From Prorocentrum cordatum (lineage: Eukaryota; Sar; Dinophyceae; Prorocentrales; Prorocentraceae): a stretch of DNA of 64,000 bases. Below the pieces are notes generated by a model that was not told the origin of the DNA, searched no databases, and was given only the letters and a program-made list of their open reading frames with translations. A program made the position numbers and the translations under genes. How positions within the stretch are numbered: position 1 is the stretch's first letter; every line of letters starts with the position of its first letter. Positions 54,957 to 64,000 of this stretch are shown in pieces. The stretch spans positions 361,776 through 425,775 of the forward strand of contig CAUYUJ010018904.1 of NCBI GenBank assembly GCA_963575745.1, in the 5' to 3' direction.

Positions 54957-56230
54957 CCCCTTCCTGCTTCTGCTCCTACCGTGTTCATGCTGTCCTCCTC
55001 CTCCTCCTCCCTCCTCGTCCTCTTCCTCCTCCTCCTCGCTTCCTCCTTCTCTTCCTCCTCCTCCTCCTCTTCCTCCTCCTCGTCCTCCTCCTCCTCCTCC
55101 TCCTCCTCCTCCTCCTCCTCCTTGGGAGTGCTGAAACCAGCAAATCGCCTGAGACATCCTCCCAAAATTGTTCCGAAAACGACAGATGCCCAGCATCATA
55201 ACGGCCAAACCGCCTGAGACATCCCCGCAAACTGGGCGCGAACGTCCTCCAAATCTGCTCCGAAAGCGAAACATGTTGGAAGAGAAAATGGCCAAACCGC
55301 CTGAGACATCCCCACAAAATCCCGCGAAAGGGGCCGAGTGAAATACCCCCCCGCCGCTCCCCTTAGAGTGCTGAAACCAGCGAATCGCCTGAGACATCCT
55401 CCAAATCTGCTCCGAAAGCGAAACATGTTGGAAGAGAAAATGGCCAAACCGCTCGAGACATCCCCACAAAATCCCGCGAAAGGGGCCGAGTGAAATACCC
55501 TCCCGCCGCTCCCCTTAGAGTGCTGAGACGAGCGAATCGCCTGAGGCATCCTCCAAATCTGCTCCGAAAGCGAAACATGTTGGAAGAGAAAATGGCCAAA
55601 CCGCTTGAGACATTCCCACAAAATCCCGCGAAAGGGGCCGAGTGAAATACCCCACCGCCGCTCGCCTTAGGAGTGCTGAAACCAGCGAATCGCCTGAGGC
55701 ATCCTCCAAATCTGCTCCGAAAGCGAAACGTGTTGGAAGAGAAAATGGCCAAACCGCCTGAGACATCCCCACAAAATCCTGCGAAAGGGGCCGAGTGAAA
55801 TACCCCCCCGCCGCTCCCCTTAGGAGTGCTGAAGCCACAGAATCGCCTGAGACATCCTCAACATCAGTGTGTGTGAGTCATCCGATGAGTGGACCTGAGT
55901 GAGTGTAGTGAATGTATGAGTACAAGTACGAGTGAGTCTGAGTGATGAGTGAGTCTGAGTGATGAGTGAGTCTGAGTGATGAGTGAGTCTGAGTGATGAG
56001 TGATGAGTCTGAGTCATGACTGAGTCCGAGTGATGAGTGAGTCTGAGTGATGAGTGAGTCTGAGTGATGAGTGGGTTTGAGTAATGAGTGAGTCTGAGTG
56101 ATGAGTGAGTGGGTCTGAGTGAGAGGAGTGGTGTGTTCTCTCTCCTCCGGCGCGGTCCGCCAATAACAAGAACCCCATATTTAGGATATTGGGAACAAGA
56201 ACCCCATCTTAGGATATGGGGAATAAGGAT
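54132..56230 (+). repeat. 2.26-kb tandem segmental duplication, copy 2
   Basis: Repeats copy 1 in order with few changes. Satellite array 3 has about five units, fewer than array 2, the CAT tract is longer, and the GAGTGATGAGTGAGTCT tract is longer (about 55925-56115). It ends with a doubled AAGAACCCCAT(C/A)TTAGGATAT. Confidence 0.9.
55125..55865 (+). repeat. 152-bp satellite, array 3
   Basis: About five units of the array 2 subfamily; CCTCCAAATCTGCTCCGAAA starts at about 55398, 55550 and 55700. Confidence 0.9.
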
Positions 56231-56834
56231 CGAGTTCCTGCCGATGGGGCACTCGATAGGAACATGCGTAACACACAAAGGGTTCGAGCCCTGGGAGAGG
56301 GGCCCCAGGGAACGCTTTTGCGTGTTGGGATAATCCTGTGTTCGGGGAGCGCTTGTCGGCACCCCCGCCCCCAGGGAGGCCCCAGGAGGCACTTTTCTTT
56401 TCTGCATTGGTATAAGTGTTCGGGAGCTGCTCTTCAGCCACCCGTAGGCTTCGTCCTCATGAGTTTCGCCCCCACAGGCTTGGCCGCCCCTCTCCTGCGG
56501 CTCGACCCCGTTGTGCTGGACAGGGCGGCCAAATAGCGCAGTCCGAAGACATACTCATCGGTCGTTGAAAGTAGGTATTTTTGGGTTCCCAGATTCCAAT
56601 ATACTTTAAGCACCTTCCTACTTCAATGATCGAGTGGTTTCACCTTTTCTGTACTTCTCAGGGGGCGGACGGAACCCAATCTATTTTCATCGCCTTCCTA
56701 CTTCATGTTTCTACATACTTCTTCCGACCGATGGGTACCCTAGTACAGAGAATGCCTCCTGGGGCCTCCTGGGGGCGGGATGGTCAAAAAGCTGCCCCCC
56801 GAACAGATATATCCCAGCAGCGTCCCTGGGGGTT
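56231..56834. other. Unique sequence, nothing certain
   Basis: One lone relative of the 53-bp repeat is at 56226-56300. No gene. Confidence 0.4.
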
Positions 56835-57185
56835 CCTGGGGTCTCCGCAGGTAGCGGCAAGACTGCTCTGACATATTCCCTTGTGCTGCTGAATTGCGAG
56901 GGTGTCTAAAGCGAAACGGCTGTTCCGGCATCCGCGAGAAGCACCGGCAATGCTCTGAAGGGAACTTTTGTGATGCTGAGTCGGGAGTAAGTCTCGAGTG
57001 AAAAGACCGGGCCGCCATCCGCGAGTAGCAGCAACCTGGTTCTGAAGGACACATGTGTATTACGACATTGGAGGAAGTCTCAAGCGAAACGGCCGTTCCG
57101 ACATCCGCAAGTAGCTGCAATACTGCTCTGAAGGACCCCCCTGAGGTGCTAAATTGCGAGGTCTCAGGCGAGAGCACCCTTGCTG
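56835..57185 (+). repeat. About 85-bp tandem repeat
   Basis: About four units with AAGCGAAACGGCCGTTCC, GACATCCGCAAGTAGC, TGCTCTGAAGGAC and GTGCTAAATTGCGAGG, period near 85 bases. CTCAAGCGAAACGG links it to the TTGAGAC motif family. Confidence 0.75.
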
Positions 57186-57429
57186 ATGCTCGGGCCCTCT
57201 CTGGCCAGGGCCTCTCGGAGTAAAGTGTGAGGGAGTATCGCAGGGGAGCGCTGAATTTTCATAAAGAATTACTGATTGTTGATTTCCCTCCCCCGGTGAC
57301 CCTAATATTTTTTCTGTCGAAGTGCTCCTCCCAGGGCTCGCACCCCTTATATATACAACGCTAAATATAATTCACGGGACAGCTTATGGCCATCAGATTC
57401 TGTCGTCGGCTCCCAGTTTACAACAACAG
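57186..57429. other. Spacer before repeat G copy 3
   Basis: Contains TTCCCTCCCCCGGTGACCC, similar to the spacer at 48131-48289. No gene. Confidence 0.4.
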
Positions 57430-58010
57430 CGGCTCCCGCCTGACACTTCCTGACAACGTATTCGAAAATCGCGCTCACGCGCGGCACTGCCTCACAATTT
57501 GTGCAGGAATAGTGTTCTCGCGTTGGATTTTCACGATCTATTAATACGCCGCGCTCTCGACGCTCAGGAATAACGCTCTCGCTGTGAGGCTCATGATGAT
57601 TTCTTTGGGAATCGTGCTATCGCTCGATACTTCCCCGCGATTCATGCAGGATGCACGCTTCAGCAACCCGCCTGCTCGACCTGGCCGCTTGGGCCCGCCT
57701 TCCGACCCGCCCGTTAGGTCTACCGCCCGATCAGCCCGTCTGGTTCTGCCACACTTTTTCTGCTCCTTGCCGCCCTCCTGTTAATCTCTTCCGTGTTCCG
57801 TCCTTTTCCTTCGCCTTTCCATCCGTCATCTACTCCATTGTTTTAGGGGCCGCACCAGCTACACGTGGCAGGTAAGGAAGATATGATATACCCCTATGAG
57901 AGGGTACATTCGACGAAGAGGGCGGTCACCGAGCGTTTGGGATATACGTGATGAGTGGCCCGCGAGCAGATGAGAGCGAACAATCTCAAACAAACTGGTG
58001 CTGTTGTTGC
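57430..58010 (+). repeat. Composite dispersed repeat G, copy 3
   Basis: Units with CGCGCTCTCGACGCTCAGGA, then CACGCTTCAGCAACCCGCCT, GGCCGCTTGGGCCCGCC, a pyrimidine-rich part, then GGGGCCGCACCAGCTACACG, GGCAGGTAAGGAAGATATGA, and GATGAGAGCGAACAATCTCA. Confidence 0.8.
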
Positions 58011-58189
58011 TGCTGCTGCTTCAGCTGCTGCTGTTGTTGAACTCTCATATCCAAGAATAAGTTTTGGTGATCCCCCTGCGGAAACCGCTGTATTTTCCAA
58101 TTCCAGTGCTTCTCCCCGGGCTCCCACCTTGTTTTTTTCTACGCGTGGAAGCGAGGGGTCACCATACTGCGCTGCTCGCCCCCGAACTG
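58011..58189. other. Spacer between copies 3 and 4 of repeat G, with TGC triplets
   Basis: A short GCTGCTGTTGTTGC tract (57998-58038) then unique sequence. No gene. Confidence 0.4.
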
Positions 58190-58745
58190 CAACAACATCG
58201 GCTCCCGCACGACGCTTCCTTAAACTTCATTACGCAATCACGCTCTCGCGCGGAATGTCCTCACAACTTATGTAGGAATCGCGCTCTCGCGTGGACTTTT
58301 CTCTCGCAATGTATGCAGACGCCGGGCCCTCGACACCCAGAAATCACGCGCTCGCTGCGAATTCCCCCTCGATGTCTGCGGGAATCGTGCTATCGCTCGA
58401 GACTTCCTCGCGATGTATGCAGGACGCACGCTTCAGCAACCCGCCTGCTCGACCTGGCCGCCTGGGCCCGCCTCCCCAACCCGCCCGTTACAGTATACCC
58501 CCCCGATCAGCCTGTCTGCTTCTGCTACTGTTTTTTGCTCCTAGCCCCCTCCTGCTTGTCTCTGTCGTGGTCAATCCTCCTCCCTCCCCCCAAGGGGCTG
58601 CACGAAATACACACTGCAGGGAAGAAAGATGTATACCTCAAAGGGGGTACGATCGAAGAGGACGTGGGCGGGTATCAAGGGTTTGGGATACACGTGTTGA
58701 GTGGCCCGCGATCATATAAGAGCGAGCAGTCTTAAAACATGATGG
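58190..58745 (+). repeat. Composite dispersed repeat G, copy 4
   Basis: The cleanest copy: TCGCGCTCTCGCGTGGACTT units about 45-50 bases apart, CACGCTTCAGCAACCCGCCT, GGGGCTGCACGAAATACACA, GGGATACACGTGTTGAGTGG and TATAAGAGCGAGCAGTCTTA. Confidence 0.85.
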
Positions 58746-59234
58746 TTGTTGTTGTTGCTATCGGAGGGGCGGTTTGGGGCGTACCCCGAAACGCTCGAGC
58801 GTGAGTCTCAATTCCAATGGACATGCAGCCGACGCTGAGGCGACAGCGCTATGGCGCCTGTAGGGAGTCCAATAATGATAGTTGTCTTGTGATTTACACG
58901 CAACAGCGCAACAACAATCCGCACCGCAGAGTTCGAATTTCAGCCACGCACCCAGCGACAGTGAATGATCATCGTCCCCTCATTCTGACATGCCAGAAGG
59001 CATGGGGTCTCTCATGTTTGTGAGCGCACGCGCTCTCAATAAGCTGATAAGCTTTCGAAGATGGCTTCAAGTCAAGTTTTGACCCGTGGCTGCTTCCAAG
59101 GCCAGATGATGTTCGGCCCGCTCAGATTAGCCACGCAGATATATTCAGGGACTTCTGATTGCGAAGGCCTGACGGCCGGTGCCGCCGACCCTGAAGAGGA
59201 CCACGACGTCGGCGACGAAGTGGGCGGAGACGGA
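58746..59234. other. Unique sequence with dispersed repeat P, copy 2
   Basis: 58905-59000 matches 26276-26365 (CCGCACCGCAGAGTTCGAAT, CAGCCACGCACC, GACAGTGAATGATC). No gene is supported. Confidence 0.5.
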
Positions 59235-60053
<819 letters not shown>

Positions 60054-60399
60054 CTACATGTTCAGTCTTTCGTCATTTTCGACCTCCAGGGGCCATTTTG
60101 GACTTCTGATTTCAAGGTAAAGGGGGGGTCGCGTTATTATTGACGATTGTTGATGAGACATTGAATTCAGCTTGAGAGCCGCCGTAGCTGGTTGGGGTGT
60201 CGATGCAACCTTTTCACGCGATGTGTGTGTGTGTGTGTTTCCTGTATTTGTTTTGACCTCACGGAGCGAGCGCACTCGACTGACAGCGCACCCGTATCGT
60301 TTTGCCGGAGCAAGCCCCGCAAGGAGCGGCCACATGTGGCGGGCCCAGCGCGTGCCGAGCGCAGAGCGTGGCGCATGCTTCTTGCCCTCCGCTAGGCCC
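60054..60399. other. Unique spacer
   Basis: GT-rich at 60222-60242. No gene seen. Confidence 0.35.
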
Positions 60400-60990
60400 G
60401 GCGAGGAACTCTGGAAGGACCTGGAGAGAGTTTCCGAAAAATCTTCTGGAGAGATTTTGGGTACGCGTATTGGGAAACGCTTAGAAAGGGTCTCTCGGGA
60501 CAGATTAACCCGGACAGAAGAGACAAAGTGGTTCCGGGATAGTTCTTTTGAGCTAAGAGAGAGAGGGTTGTTAGATAAGAAGCCGGAGCCGCAGGTTAGC
60601 CCCGGAGATCGTTCCGGCGGCGGTCAACACCTCGGCTCAACTTGCTTGAGTCGGAAACGGGTCCCGAAGGACCCTTTCTAAGCGTTTCCCAATACGCGTG
60701 CCCAGAAGCTCTCCAGCAGGACCTTCGGAAGCGCTCTCCAGGTCCTTTCAGAGTGCTTCGCCAGGCCTTTTCACGCCCTTCGGGCGCCCTGTTATCCGGG
60801 TGTTTCCTGGATAGCTCGCAGAGAGCTAAGAGGGTTTCAGATTAAGAAGCTGGGGCCGCATAGTAGCCCCGGAGATCCTGGCGGCGGTCCACACACCTCG
60901 GCGCAATTTGCTTGAGCCGGAAGCGGGTCCCGAAGGACCCTTTCTAAGAGTTAGTTTCCCAATTCGCGTGCCCCGGAGCTCTCACGATGT
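60400..60990. repeat. Mixed inverted and direct repeat, long hairpin potential
   Basis: 60400-60510 (AAGGACCTGGAGAG, GCGTATTGGGAAACGCTTAG, AAAGGGTCTCTCGGGAC) is reverse complemented at about 60660-60770 (GTCCCGAAGGACCCTTTCTA, AGCGTTTCCCAATACGCG, CTCTCCAGGTCCTTT) across about 150 bases. Inside and after it, 60550-60700 (GAGCTAAGAGAG, AGCCCCGGAGATC, CTTGAGTCGGAAACGGGTCC) is directly repeated at 60825-60980. Confidence 0.85.
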
Positions 60991-61235
60991 CCAGGCAAGT
61001 TTCCTTGATTAGGGATGCGGAGGAGCATGCCGTGGCATAAGGGGTTGGGGAGGCCGTCATGCCCCACAAGGGGGAGGATAGGAGGAATCGGAGGAGGATG
61101 GGGAGGGGGAGGAGGGGGGAGGACGGAGGATGGACGAGGAGGAACAGGCGGATCAGGAAAAGGAGGGCGAGGAGGAGGAGGAGGAGGAGGAGGAGGAGGA
61201 GGAGGAGAAGGAGGAGAGGAGCAGAATGGCTAGAG
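60991..61235 (+). repeat. GGA tract with short unique start
   Basis: From about 61075 GGA/GGGGA triplets run to 61218. Confidence 0.85.
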
Positions 61236-61505
61236 GTGTCTTGGATGCCTCTCGGAGCCTCTTCGGATGTTCCTTGATAGCTTCTGTGAGTCCTCTTGCA
61301 GCGGTCCTGGGGGCCTCTTGGCGGTCCTGGGGGCCTCCTAGTGTCTTGGGTGCCTCGGGGGAGCCTCTTGGCGCCTCTTGAGGATCTCTTGGGAGCCTCT
61401 GGGGGAAATCTTGGAGGCCTCTTGGGACCTCTGGGCGCCTTTTGACGCCCTCTTGGGGGCACTCTTGGGGGCACTCTTTGGAGCCTCGGGGGCCATCTCG
61501 GAGGA
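61236..61505 (+). repeat. GGCCTCTTGG minisatellite
   Basis: Loose tandem units of GGGCCTCTTGGC and GGAGCCTCTTGG, of the same kind as 1455-1680. Confidence 0.85.
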
Positions 61506-61784
61506 GATCGGTCGATCCAACATGCAGTCAAGCCTTGCGCACATATGGCGCATCGGCAAATATAGAGTTGTGCGTGCAGCGACAGAGACAGAGCCCGCAC
61601 GCAGGAGTCCACGCGAGGGGACTAACCGGGTTGGGGGCCGGAGCACCCCGGAAGGCAGTCTATACGTGCCTCGCTGCGAATAAAATGCAATTCGTCCGCG
61701 ACGTCGGCGATACAATTTGAACCGAATTTCGTATCATCCTACTGTTGGAAGATAAGAAAGAGCGTGTTCTACCGCTGCTGGCGG
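61506..61784. other. Unique sequence, no recognised gene
   Basis: Nothing recognised. Confidence 0.35.
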
Positions 61785-62745
61785 AAAACCGGGGGGGGTC
61801 ACTACCGGTTCGAACCCCTCCCCCCCCCCTCCGGAAAACCGGGGGGGGTCGCTACCGGTTCGAACCCCTCCCCCCCCCCCCTCCCCAGCTCATCATGAAA
61901 AGGGAGGGGGGGTCACTACCGGTTCGAACCCCCCCCCCCTCTCGAAAACCGAGTGGGGGTGCGGACAGTGGTGGGGACGGTGTTGGTGGGGACAGTGGTG
62001 AGGGGACAGCGGGACAGTGGTGGGGACAGTGGGACAGTGGGACAGTGGTGGGGACGGTAGTGGTGGGGACAGTGGTGGGGACAATGGTGGGAACAGGGGG
62101 GGACAGTGGACAGTGGTGGGGACGGTGGTGGTGGGGACAGTGGTGTGGGGACAGTGGGAATGAGGTGGAAACAGTGGGACAGTGGAGGGTACAATGGTGG
62201 TGGGGACAGTGGTGAAGGCGGTGGCGAGGACGGCGGTGGGACAATGGGACAGAGGTACAGTGGGGACAGTGGTGGGGACAGTGGGGACAGTGGTGGGAAC
62301 AGTGGGGCAGCTCAGTGGGACAGCGGAGGAGTCAGTGGGACATTTGGAACAGTGGGGACAGTCGGGCAGTGATTGGGGCCCTGGAGACAGTGGGGAGAGT
62401 GGAACCGTGGTGGGAACAGTGGTGGGGACAGTGGGGACAGTGCGACAGTGGTGGGGGCACTGGTGGGGACAGTAGGGACGGTAGTGGAACCAGTGGGGAC
62501 AGTGGTGGTGAGGACAGTGGTGCTGGGAACGACAGTGGGGGATGTGATGCGGGCGGTGGTAGGGACCGGGAGTCGTTTGCTGGCGGTGCGTGGGGGGGGG
62601 GGGTCGAACCGGTAGTGATCCCCTCCGGTTTTCGAGGGGGGGGGGGGCTCCAACCGGTAGTGACCCCCCCGGTTTTCGGATCCGGAGGGAGGGGGGGGGA
62701 GGGGGTCGAACCGGTAGTGACCCCCCTCTGGTTTTCGAGGGGGAT
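61785..62745. mobile_element. Foldback-like element 2 with minisatellite interior
   Basis: The left arm (61785-61960) has three tandem units of GGAAAACCGGGGGGG, TCACTACCGGTTCGAACCCC and a C run. The right arm (62600-62745) has three units in the opposite orientation (GGTCGAACCGGTAGTGACCC, CCGGTTTTCGAGGGG). The interior (61970-62590) is a GGTGGGGACAGT minisatellite. Arms made of short tandem units and a non-coding interior are hallmarks of foldback elements. No transposase frame or clear target duplication is visible. Confidence 0.75.
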
Positions 62746-62845
62746 GGGAGGGGGGGGGGGAGGGGTTAGGGGGGGGGGTTTTGCCGGGGGAGGGGGGGCA
62801 GGGGGGGGGGGGGGGATTTTCGGAGGGGGGGGGGGGCACCCTCGG
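62746..62845 (+). repeat. G-run tract
   Basis: Repeated runs of five to thirteen G separated by single bases; quadruplex formation is plausible. Assembly errors are also likely in such sequence. Confidence 0.85.
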
Positions 62846-62890
62846 GTTCCGGAGGAAATTGGCAATTTTCCACAGTAAAGCGGCGGTGAA

Positions 62891-63433
62891 TCACGCTCTC
62901 TCGAAGATAAAGGACACGCGGGGAGGGAGGGAGGGAAAGGGGAGGGGGGGGCTCAATTTGGCCTGTCCTCCAGGAGGCCAAAATAGGCCCCAAACATACG
63001 TAACATCAAAATCATTGATGCTTGCCTTCTCGCCGAGGCCATCTTGGACGCTCCAATCGGTCGTTGGGCGCTCTGTCCAGGTCCAGGGCAGGTGGTAGGT
63101 GGAGGGGTAAACCCCTCCCCGAGGCCCGAAGGGGACGAAGGAGGGTTGGAACATGAAGCACCCAAAACTACTCACGCCCAGAGGGCTGGTGGGATTTTTC
63201 CGTGATCCGGAACGCCTGTCCCAGGGCGGCTGGAAAGTCTGCACCCCCACCTGCCACCGTATAGGGGTATAAATTTCCAGGCCTCCTTGGGAGAGGGGCA
63301 GCAGACGAGGACCATGGCCAAGATTGAGCGCTGAGAGGCCAGTTTCGATCTTGTCAATCGTGCATACCTTGGTCTCCGTAAGGTCGTGGGCCATGCTCTG
63401 GAATCGGCGACAGTGTGTATGGATCTCGACTAG
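62891..63433 (-). CDS. Unidentified open frame, possible exon
   Basis: The minus strand is open from about 63433 (VEIHTHCRRFQSMAHDLTE) through ATG 63394, reading VCTIDKIETGLSALNLGHG, later TYHLPWTWTERPTTDWSVQD and NDFDVTYVWGLFW. Residue use is balanced and unlike the G-rich neighbour into which it runs at 62950. No domain is recognised. It could be an exon or chance; the plus strand has several stops here. Confidence 0.25.
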   Translation of the reverse strand, partial: LVEIHTHCRRFQSMAHDLTETKVCTIDKIETGLSALNLGHGPRLLPLSQGGLEIYTPIRWQVGVQTFQPPWDRRSGSRKNPTSPLGVSSFGCFMFQPSFVPFGPRGGVYPSTYHLPWTWTERPTTDWSVQDGLGEKASINDFDVTYVWGLFWPPGGQAKLSPPLPFPSLPPRVSFIFERA

Positions 63434-63444
63434 AGGATGAGCAG

Positions 63445-63505
63445 TGCATCAACACAATCTTTCGGAGCTCTGCGCGGATCTCTTGGATCGGCGCTGCTCC
63501 CCCCT
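63445..63505 (+). repeat. Dispersed repeat A, copy 4
   Basis: CTTTCGGAGCTCTGCGCGG followed by CTCTTGGATCGGCGCTGCTC. It lies about 50 bases upstream of a likely start codon. Confidence 0.8.
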
Positions 63506-63551
63506 TGCAAATTCTTGCTTTGCCGCAGCCATCCGCACCGGTTCTGGCGAG

Positions 63552-63704
63552 ATGGCCGCGATGCTGAAAGGGAGGCCGGCCCGGCAGCGGGTGCTGCGCC
63601 GGGCCGGCCGAGTGGTGTGCATCGGCAGCGCGTTCGCCGGCGCCGCCGTGCTCTACGCCCTGGGGACCCCTGCCCCGCCCGAGCCCCTGTCGCCCGCCCG
63701 CTGT
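63552..63704 (+). CDS. Probable first exon of a membrane-anchored protein, partial
   Basis: From ATG 63552 the frame reads MAAMLKGRPARQRVLRRAGR, then the hydrophobic VVCIGSAFAGAAVLYALG, then a Pro-rich PAPPEPLSP. A short basic N-terminus, a single 18-residue membrane segment and a Pro-rich stem is the layout of a type II signal anchor, common at the start of Golgi or ER enzymes. After about 63705 the same frame becomes Arg/Cys low complexity (63720-63775) and crosses dispersed repeat D, so the exon probably ends near 63700; the donor cannot be fixed. The catalytic part would lie beyond the window or in later exons. The ATG at 63552 is preferred because it directly precedes the basic stretch. 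Confidence 0.4.
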
Positions 63705-63804
63705 CGTGTCCAGAGCGCGCGTTCACGCCATCGCCGTCGCCGCTGCCGCCGTCACCGATGCCGCTGCCGGTGCCGCTCCTCCAGCCGCCAGCCCTCGTTT
63801 TCGA

Positions 63805-63915
63805 CTCGTTGGGCCTCCCGGGAGGCCTTCGTCGCCCCCGCTGGATTCGCCTCGAGATTCTGGTCAGAACGCACTCTGGGGGAGGTACCTTTCATTTCCC
63901 CCAGCTCACGGGCGA
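63805..63915 (+). repeat. Dispersed repeat D, copy 3
   Basis: GGCCTCCCGGGAGGCCTTCG, GCTGGATTCGCCTCGAGATT and GGTCAGAACGCACTCTGGG match 31931-32045. GGCCTCCCGGGAGGCC is itself a palindrome. Confidence 0.8.
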
Positions 63916-64000
63916 CGAACACATCCACGCCCTCGCGGTTTGGGTGCCTGGCCGCGGTGGACAATTGCGAGGTCGCGTGAATTACGTTCCGCGGGGGGCA

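Noticed and set aside
50455-55865. CRISPR-like appearance of regularly spaced repeats
   Set aside because: The whole 152-base unit is conserved, including what would be spacers, and the genome is eukaryotic.
56270-56300. tRNA gene suggested by GGTTCGAGCCC
   Set aside because: There is no A-box or acceptor pairing upstream; it is a variant of the 53-bp repeat.
60091-60117. Spliced-leader-like GGCCATTTTGGAC
   Set aside because: Only GCCATTTTGG is shared; the CCGTA start and CTCAAG end are absent.
60630-60925. CTTGAGTCGGAAACGG and CTTGAGCCGGAAGCGG as inverted spliced-leader relics
   Set aside because: Only the CTTGAG(C/T)C end fits; the remaining 14 positions do not match.

Overview
The window looks like dinoflagellate nuclear DNA. 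The decisive sign is a spliced-leader relic at 36478-36499: 21 of its 22 positions match the conserved dinoflagellate spliced leader, and no splice donor follows it, so it is a reinserted trans-spliced transcript rather than an SL RNA gene. GC-rich sequence, very dense micro-, mini- and satellite repeats, decayed non-LTR retroelements with apurinic-type endonuclease and reverse transcriptase, and PPR-derived sequence all fit. The genus cannot be fixed from the sequence; a Prorocentrum-like species is a guess. I see no intact gene and no bacterial-type operon, RBS or CRISPR array.

Layout. 1-1.2 kb: AGT/CGT microsatellite. 1.9-2.5 kb: possible coding relic with a Cys pair. 6.8-10.55 kb: frameshifted non-LTR retroelement with EN domain, RT palm motifs still present and a C-terminal Cys/His knuckle. 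10.9-12.4 kb: collapsed PPR-like reading frame with two in-frame stops. 13-21 kb: dispersed repeats, a 315-bp tandem repeat, a small terminal-inverted-repeat element and a 1-kb tandem duplication built from 83-bp units. 22.5-23.7 kb: coding-like but strand-ambiguous sequence, partly duplicated. 23.9-25.3 kb: composite minisatellite with a short sister copy at 36.2 kb. 25.3-32.8 kb: microsatellites, several dispersed repeat families and a probable coding exon on the minus strand (30.67-30.91 kb).

33.1-47.3 kb is the most structured part. Two arrays of one 90-bp satellite, each with the same flanking module, lie in opposite orientation (33.1-34.6 and 44.8-47.3 kb). Between them is a 6.7-kb decayed non-LTR retroelement that begins with the spliced-leader relic (36478 to about 43200). 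It carries ORF1, EN, RT, zinc-knuckle, RNase H and tail regions in order, and a 717-bp foldback-like element is inserted in the zinc-knuckle coding region (41144-41860).

47.3-58.8 kb holds four copies of a composite dispersed repeat, three arrays of a 152-bp satellite and a 2.26-kb tandem segmental duplication. 59.2-60.05 kb is GGA/AGT microsatellite; 60.4-61.0 kb is a mixed inverted/direct repeat able to form a long hairpin; 61.8-62.75 kb is a second foldback-like element with a minisatellite interior. The right end holds an unidentified minus-strand open frame (62.9-63.4 kb) and a probable first exon of a membrane-anchored protein (63552 onward).

The parts do not form a working pathway. 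They record repeated retroposition, nested insertion and tandem expansion. Coordinates of repeats are read by eye and usually good to about 10-20 bases.
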